Positions 58,490 through 64,000 of a stretch of DNA of 64,000 nucleotides are shown piece after piece; position 1 is the first letter of the stretch, and every line of letters starts with the position of its first letter. The notes below the pieces were generated by a model. It had not been told where the DNA came from. It worked only from the letters and a program-made list of their open reading frames with translations, and ran no database searches. A program made the translations under genes and the position numbers. The stretch lies in the NCBI GenBank assembly GCA_910589415.1, contig OU342639.1, positions 22,514,268 through 22,578,267 on the forward strand, given 5' to 3'. Source of the stretch: Malachius bipustulatus. Lineage: Eukaryota > Arthropoda > Insecta > Coleoptera > Melyridae.

Positions 58490-59160
58490 TGAAAAAGTAA
58501 TAGAACAAACAGAATTATTTTCGCTGACGAAGCGGGATTTTATTTTAATGGCACCGTCAATAAATAAAATTGTCAATATCGGAGCTGCCGAAATCCTCAT
58601 TAGATGATGCAGGTCACACTCAATGGCCCAGATAGAGACCGTTTGGGCTGGAATCGAATATTCGGTCTCAATTTTTTTGCCAGGCTCCTTAAATGCAGAA
58701 GAATAGTTCCTACCTTAGATGTTTGTCGATTTTTTTAGTATCAACAACGAGAAATTCTATCCTGCTGATGACAACCCAAATCAAATCTATTGGCATATTT
58801 GGTTCCATCAAAACGGTTCGCCACCGCCTTTTGAAAATAATGTGAGGACATATTTAAACGCTGTCTTTCCTGTCCTGATAGATGGATTGGTAGGCGTGGT
58901 TCTGTTAGAGTGGTAAGCTCGTTTTCTCGACTTAACTCCACCAGATTTCTTTTTGTGGGGCAATTTGAAGTCATATACTTCAACAGACAAGACAATGTAG
59001 GGGACGTATAAGGCGTAGGATTCGACAGGAAGTTGAAAAAATAAGTCCTCATCATGTTATCTAAAGTTCTTGAGAATTTACAAACCGCCTTGCATAATTG
59101 TCATCAGGCAGTGAATGGCTTACACTTTGAATATTTGCATGAACTTATTTTAGCTTTTTA
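58490..59160 (+). pseudogene. Decayed mariner-like transposase
   Basis: The plus strand reads FADEAGFYFNGTVNK (first Asp region, about 58526-58570), RNPH, WNRIFGLNFF, IWFHQNGSPPPFENNVRTYL (about 58796-58855; the second catalytic Asp has become Asn), LDLTPPDFFLWGNLKSY (third Asp, about 58928), and LNICMN near 59150. It follows the order FSDEAHFxLNGxVNxQN / IWFQQDGAPPHF / DLTPLDFFLWGYLK of DUF4817-type mariner relatives. Frameshifts and stops disable it. A short inverted core TAGAACAAAC flanks it at about 58500 and 59170. Confidence 0.65.
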
Positions 59161-59849
59161 TTACAGTTTGTTCTAGTAATTCTGTTTTCAAAAATTAAAT
59201 ATTCATCTTACATGTCAAATGTCAATATCTATTACGCAACTAGGCAACAGAAGATTGCAAATACGGTTCAAAGTAAGTGCCACTACACTACCCTTCCAAT
59301 TTGAAAATTTATGGACAATATTGGGTGCTTTACCAGTTAGTGAAAGTCTGGATGACTTTTTCTGTTCATAGATTTTAGTTTAAGGTATACCTCAGTTTTT
59401 ATACCTTATATTTTTGATTGATTAAAACCTCTCCGTTTTTTTTAGAACCACCCTTCCTAATCCTGGGCTTATCCTGGCAGAATTCGGACAGTGTATCTCT
59501 GGACCTGCCCTAGAGCGAGACGAGTTATTCCTCTGTTTGTGATGTCCTTTTACTAACTGTGCATTTAGAGGGGGGACAAGAAAGTAAAAAAAAAAAAGAA
59601 TAATCCATTGTTGTACAATAGAAAGTTCACCTCGTGACTTGACAACAATGGCAAGATAGTGAGTAACTGAAAAGGGAAACTCGAATAGATTTCTTAATGG
59701 AATCAAGGTTATGGAACCTGGTTTTTTTTCCCATGGGATCAGATCATTAAATAATTAAGAAGAAGAATAGAGAAGAAGTACGCCCGTAATAAAATTGCAA
59801 AGTATCCCTTACTACCAACTTACTATAGCAAAATAATCTCGTCTTAGAG
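59161..59849. other. Probable downstream part of a decayed non-LTR element
   Basis: Lies 3' (minus strand) of the RT at 59850-60880. The 94-codon frame at 59422-59706 contains a possible VQRYTVRI-like match in another frame, but nothing firm. A short poly(A) run is at about 59586. Confidence 0.25.
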
Positions 59850-60880
59850 ACAGAGACATTTTGCCAGATTCTGCGAGAAAGATAGGACAAGGAGTACTCC
59901 TCATTGCTCCGTGTTCCGACCATCTCAGTTTATCGTCGAGTATCTCCCCAAGGTATCTGAGACTTTGGACTATGGTGAAGGATTGATTGTTAAATATTAT
60001 TATTTCTGTTTCCCCTTGTACCTAGATCTTCGTGCTCTTCAGCACAACGTTATGGAGCACTTATGATCTTTGCACATTACGGTCTTTGTTTTTTTTTCTG
60101 AGGTATTTTTTCCGATTCAGAAAGAGTTACACAGTACCATTTACCACGTTGTTAGGATATCCGGAGAAGTTTATTACATAAAATGTTCAGATTGACAGCA
60201 TCATCCGCACGCTCTATGTCGGATGTCGGCAAATAACAGGCCCATATTTATTTTCAGTGAGTGCGAGTTGAATATTGCTAACCAAGTAGACTAAGTCATC
60301 CAAGGTGTCCAGTCCTCTACGAAAACACAATTGATCTGGTGGGAACAATAAATTATATTTCAGATACCTACCACTCCAGTGTATTTTTGCTCAAACGTTT
60401 TAGCCAACATGACATCAATGATATTGGTCTATATGAAGCTACTGGATTTGGGTCTCTATAGGCTTCTAGAATAAGGCAAACGACCACCTTCCTGAGTTGA
60501 GTCTAGAAAGAATAATAATATATCAGGGGTAGTGTTTCTAATTATTGAGTACGTGAAATTATCTTTACCAGGAGCCGTATTTGTGGAGTTTTCAATTGAA
60601 AGTTTGAGCTCCTGAAGAGAATAAGTCTTTCCCAAAAATTCAGTTCCGCTGCATTGTGTTCCCTATTGTTTCTGATGTCGTCAATAATATTACCATTGTC
60701 AGATGCAGGTGCTAATCTGTTAAAAACATTCTTGATTAATTAGTTAGACAAAGCTGTGAACGAATTAGGTTTTTTCTCTATTAAATAATGACCTCACTTT
60801 TTTCCATACACTGGCAATGGGAACACTTTTATTTAAACCGTTTATTTAGGACCTCCAGCTTTCTCAACTTTTCTGTTTGA
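59850..60880 (-). pseudogene. Decayed reverse transcriptase of an R1/I-like non-LTR element
   Basis: On the minus strand, in shifting frames: FLGKTYSLQELKLSIENSTN then TAPGKDNFTYSIIRNTTPD (about 60520-60640), a trace of SYRPISLMSC (about 60410-60440), a damaged SNQxGFRRGLDTLDDLVYLVS (about 60270-60330), and YLGEILDDKLRWSEH (about 59915-59960). This order (NTAPGKDN; ASYRPISLM; SNQFGFRRGRGTxDNLxxL; RYLGVILDxKLRWxEH) is that of R1/I-group RTs. The catalytic YADD region is not readable. Another lineage again from the 35 kb and 52 kb RTs. Confidence 0.6.
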
Positions 60881-61057
60881 AAAGGCGTCTGGCCTGTACC
60901 TCTTATAGGAATAGGACCATTTAGTACATTAGGACATTTCAAATGTTTTATTGTTCTATTAGTATTTAAGTCCATACTAGATTTTTCGGCCACCATGTAT
61001 TGTAAGTATCGAAATGCAAAAATGAAATTTGTAATCGTGAGAAACTGACAAGATATA

Positions 61058-63241
61058 CAGGGTGTTTCTTAATAACATGCGAATATTTAAGGAGGTTATT
61101 CTTGGGTCAATTTTGAGAAAAAAACTTTATATATGAACGTATGTCCTAAAAGTCTTAACTTTTGAACTACAGGGTGCCAAAATTTAAAGAAAAAAACTTG
61201 TTTTTTATTATAACTGTGATATTAGCCTAGATATTTTTTGAAATTTGGTACACGCCTTCTATGCATCAACATGCATTTCATGAGGCGAAAACAATTTTAG
61301 TACTTGTACCAGTGGCGTCTGTACGGGTTTTGAATTAAATGTTTTTGAAGAAAAATATGTTACGCCACTGCTTTTTCTTAAAGTAAAAATTATTTTTGAA
61401 GTCCCCATCCCTTTCCAAGCAAATGTGGTCTCTTGATTTTTTTCCGTTTGACGTACTGTTTTTGCATAAAAAAATAAAACTCAATCATTAACACCGCGGT
61501 AGACCACTTATAAGAACATAATAACTTGAACAGTTTATTTAAGAAAATAATTTTTAAACTGTAAAATTATGAAAAAAAAGTAATCTACATACATTTTGGA
61601 ATAGTAACAGAAAATTGATAACTAAACGCACAACGAAACAAATTAAATCAGGTGTTCGAAAGGTCCACCTCCTGCAAGTATGCATGCCTCAGCTCTTCTT
61701 CTCATCGACTCGCGTACTCTTCGGAAAATACCTGGAGTGTTTCTAATAGTTTCGCAACAAACTATGATGCGGTTTTTCAACTGCTCTTCAGTATGAATTG
61801 GTGTGTTATAAACCAATGTTTTAAGATGACCCCACAGGAAATAATCTAAACTATTGAGGTCCGGGGACCTAGGTGGCCATGCCTGTGGTCCGCCGCGACC
61901 GATCCAGCGATTATAGTAATTTTGGTTTAAATATTCGCGCGCCAGAGCACTGAAGTGGGCTGGTGCTCCGTCGTGCATAAACCATAGTCGATTTCGTACT
62001 AAAATGGGAACATCCTCCATCAACGCTGGCAATTCTTCTTCGAGAAACTGTCGGTAATTATGCCCATTCAACCTCTCACGAAGAAAATAAGGTCCAATTA
62101 AATAATCACCGCATATTCCAACCCGTTAACGGAAAATCGCTCCTGGTGATGGAATTCCAAGATTGAATGTGGGTTTTCTTCAGCCCAAAAATGATTATTG
62201 TGGAAGTTTTGGATGGCGTTTCTGGAAAAATTGGCCTCATCGGTGAATAAAATTTCAGTGTCGAATCAGGGATTTTCATTCACTTTTTGAAGACACCATC
62301 GGCAAAAGTTCATTCGTAATGGAAAGTCGCGAGGCAGTAGGGCCTGAACCCGTTGGAAATGGTAAGGATATAATAAAAAGTCATGGAGAATTTTCCAAAC
62401 AAGTATATGTGAGATATTCAAATTGTTCCCAATTTTTCGTGTACTTAATCCTGGATCTTCCTTAACTGCATTCAAAATTGCTACCTCAATTTCCGGAGTC
62501 CTTACAATACGTTGAACTCCTTTTAGATGATTATCTAGTTCAAAACTTTCCTTTTCACACAACCTTCTATGAATGTTTGAAAATGTTCGTTCATCCGGAA
62601 TATTTCTATTTGGAAAGCGGTCTTCATACAACCGCCTGGCTTGCAGTGCGTTACCGTCAGCAAGCCCATACATGTAATGTATGTCTGCAAGTTCTGAATT
62701 CGTAAATTGGACCATGTTTTATTAATAATGTATTGTTAATTTTAATGACTTAAATACGTGACAACTAAACTAGGTAGAAAACTGTCAAAACTTTCATGTT
62801 TACAAAACAAAATCTGCTTCTTACCAAATACCTAGATCGTTTTTAATACTTGTTAATGATTGAGTTTTATTTTTTTATGCAAAAACAGTACGTCAAACGG
62901 AAAAAAATCAAGAGACCACATTTGCTTGGAAAGGGACGGGGACTTCAAAAATAATTTTTACTTTAAGAAAAAGCAGTGGCGTAACATATTTTTCTTCAAA
63001 AACATTTAATTCAAAACCCGTACAGACGCCACTGGTAAAAGTACTAAAATTGTTTTCGCCTCATGAAATGCATGTTGATGCATAGAAGGCGTGTACCAAA
63101 TTTCAAAAAAATATCTGGGCTAATATCACAGTTATAATAAAAAACAAGTTTTTTTTCTTTAAATTTTAGCACCCTGTAGTTCAAAAGTTAAGACTTTTAG
63201 GACATATGTTCATATAAAGTTTTTTTCTCAAAATTGACCCA
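61058..63241. mobile_element. Long-TIR mariner-like element carrying a transposase
   Basis: Left end CAGGGTGTTTCTTAATAAC starts at 61058 after TA. The left arm runs to about 61492 (435 bp), and its reverse complement occupies 62852-63241. The last 45 bp of the right arm are missing because the sequence switches at 63241-63242 to the 3' end of a non-LTR element. A second CTACAGGGTG lies at +112, CAGTGGC at +252 and GCCACTG at +306, the layout shared with the elements at 2081 and 19498. The transposase gene lies between the arms on the minus strand. This is the only coding member of the family seen here. Confidence 0.9.
61643..62715 (-). pseudogene. Mariner-like (DUF4817-type) transposase, two lesions
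   Basis: ATG 62715 opens with MVQFTNSELADIHYMYGLAD and RRLYEDRFPNRNIPDERTF, the N-terminal DUF4817-type helix-turn-helix that binds the terminal repeats. The catalytic half has FTDEANF (first Asp), LWFMHDGAPAHFS (second Asp) and PPRSPDLNSLDYFLWGHLK (third Asp), a DDD triad with 36 residues between the last two Asp. The family cuts and pastes DNA into TA sites. An in-frame TGA (62266-62268) and a frameshift near 62125 split it into pieces of 149 and 142 codons with readable sequence between. All catalytic residues survive, so inactivation looks recent. Confidence 0.85.
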
Positions 63242-63329
63242 GTAGTAGTATGGTGGGTTGGGGTGGTACACCCCAAGCGACTAGGCCACCGAGGGCTCTT
63301 TTCGCCTTACCCGAACCATGGTGAAACTC
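63242..63329 (-). other. 3' UTR and TACTACTACT end of a non-LTR element
   Basis: After the stop of the RNase H frame the minus strand runs about 90 bp and ends CCCACCATACTACTACT at the junction with the mariner-like arm. The short TAC repeat is probably the 3' tail, and the junction is then the insertion site inside the older transposon. Confidence 0.55.
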
Positions 63330-64000
63330 TTACTCGAACCTCCCCGACCTTTTAATAAAGGCCAGAAGGTTGTTGTATGAGAGGAGTTTCATTTCTTCCT
63401 CTTGTAGCTCCTCAGACCTGAAGATGTTGAGCCTGAGGTTACTGTATACCTCGCATACGCCCACGTAATGGTGGGAGTCCTCGTCATCCATTCCGCATTT
63501 AGGGCAGACCGGGTCCCGAGTGACCCCCATCACTTGCAGGTGTCTGTTCAGACTGCTGTGACCGGTGAGAACCCCGACTAGTAGTCTGAGTTCCTTCCGG
63601 TTCATTCTGGACATGCTGGTCCATCTGTTTCCGATCGGACCGGCCAGAAACAGCCTGGCCTGTCTGCAGCCTGGTGCTGTTTCCCAGTGGTTCTCTAAAC
63701 CCTTGCGAGTCCATTCTTTTATAGATTCTTTGAGAAGATTTTTGGTCAGACCCAGGACGGGCTCCGGCCCACAAAAGGTTTCCCTGGTCCCGAGCTTCGC
63801 GTATTGATCTGCTAGCTCATTTTCTGGTACACCTGAGTGTGCGGGAACCCACACGATATGCACCGATTTTCTGTCCACCAGTCTGTTCAGCGCCTCGACA
63901 CACTCCTGGACCAGTGGGGAGCTGGTTCCGTGTGTGTCCAGCGCCTTCGCGGCGGCCTGACTATCCGTGCATATGTATATCGTCCGTTCCCCGGCTTCTG
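63330..64000 (-). CDS. C-terminal RNase H and zinc-finger region of a non-LTR ORF2 (partial)
   Basis: Open without a stop from the window edge: TIYICTDSQAAAKALD (second catalytic Asp), VHIVWVPAHSGVPENELADQ (RNase H C-terminal motif with catalytic His/Asp), then CGPEPVLGL, a linker ending MNRKELRLLVGVLTGHSSLN, and the zinc finger CPKCGMDDEDSHHYVGVCE. RNase H destroys the RNA strand after reverse transcription. The order fits R1/I/LOA-type elements. The upstream RT and endonuclease would lie beyond 64000. The frame looks intact, so the copy is young compared with its relative at 3781-4300. Confidence 0.85.
   Translation of the reverse strand, partial: EAGERTIYICTDSQAAAKALDTHGTSSPLVQECVEALNRLVDRKSVHIVWVPAHSGVPENELADQYAKLGTRETFCGPEPVLGLTKNLLKESIKEWTRKGLENHWETAPGCRQARLFLAGPIGNRWTSMSRMNRKELRLLVGVLTGHSSLNRHLQVMGVTRDPVCPKCGMDDEDSHHYVGVCEVYSNLRLNIFRSEELQEEEMKLLSYNNLLAFIKRSGRFE

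Noticed and set aside
1..64000. CRISPR arrays, operons, bacterial promoters or ribosome-binding sites
   Set aside because: The sequence is clearly animal nuclear DNA; no regularly spaced direct repeats or prokaryotic gene order were seen.

Overview
This 64 kb window is AT-rich, intron-scale animal DNA, most likely from an insect. The evidence is the retrotransposon and transposon families present (Jockey/CR1-like and RNase H-bearing non-LTR elements, Penelope-like fragments, DUF4817-type mariner-like transposases, a tRNA-headed SINE) and dispersed GTAGGTACCTA-like motifs. I cannot name the order. No confident complete host gene is visible. Nearly everything I can support is mobile-element DNA of different ages, separated by stretches in which I recognise nothing.

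Layout. 0-3 kb: a truncated repeat end and two palindromic TA-flanked elements (618-1330 and 2081-3044). 3.8-7.5 kb: the 3' end and probable ORF1 of a decayed non-LTR element on the minus strand, a SINE and a solo LTR. 10.4-17.7 kb: Penelope-like, Crypton-like and non-LTR debris. 19.0-21.6 kb: an RT fragment beside a 2.08 kb long-TIR element. 24.0-26.6 kb: a 1.96 kb probable solo LTR holding four 132-bp tandem repeats, then an RTE/L1-like ORF1 remnant. 29-31 kb: two decayed mariner-like transposases. 32-38 kb: a tRNA-like segment, a 1.5 kb truncated CR1-like RT, and two inverted repeats. 38.4-39.2 kb: two small minus-strand frames that may be host exons. 40.7-41.8 kb: a second copy of the 6.4 kb solo LTR, inverted. 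43-47.4 kb: Penelope-like and non-LTR 3' remnants. 50.5-51.8 kb: a hAT-type non-autonomous element with a perfect 8-bp target duplication. 52.3-55.7 kb: a non-LTR element whose ORF2 (endonuclease plus RT) is uninterrupted. 57.9 kb: a possible host exon with a membrane segment. 58.5-64 kb: decayed transposase, decayed RT, a long-TIR mariner-like element with its transposase, and the 3' end of an RNase H-type non-LTR element that runs off the window.

The most coherent novel signal is a set of three TA-flanked elements at 2081, 19498 and 61058. Each begins CAGGGTGT and has terminal inverted repeats of 405-435 bp. Inside the arms they share motifs at matching offsets: a second ATACAG/CTACAG motif 110-112 bp in, and GCCACTG 305-311 bp in. 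The 61058 copy carries a mariner/DUF4817-type transposase with one stop and one frameshift. The other two look like non-autonomous derivatives that kept only the arms. Several single CAGGGTGT ends elsewhere suggest a larger family.

Limits: all alignments were made by eye. Element families are named from protein motifs, not searches, and boundaries of decayed elements are approximate unless a target duplication is stated.
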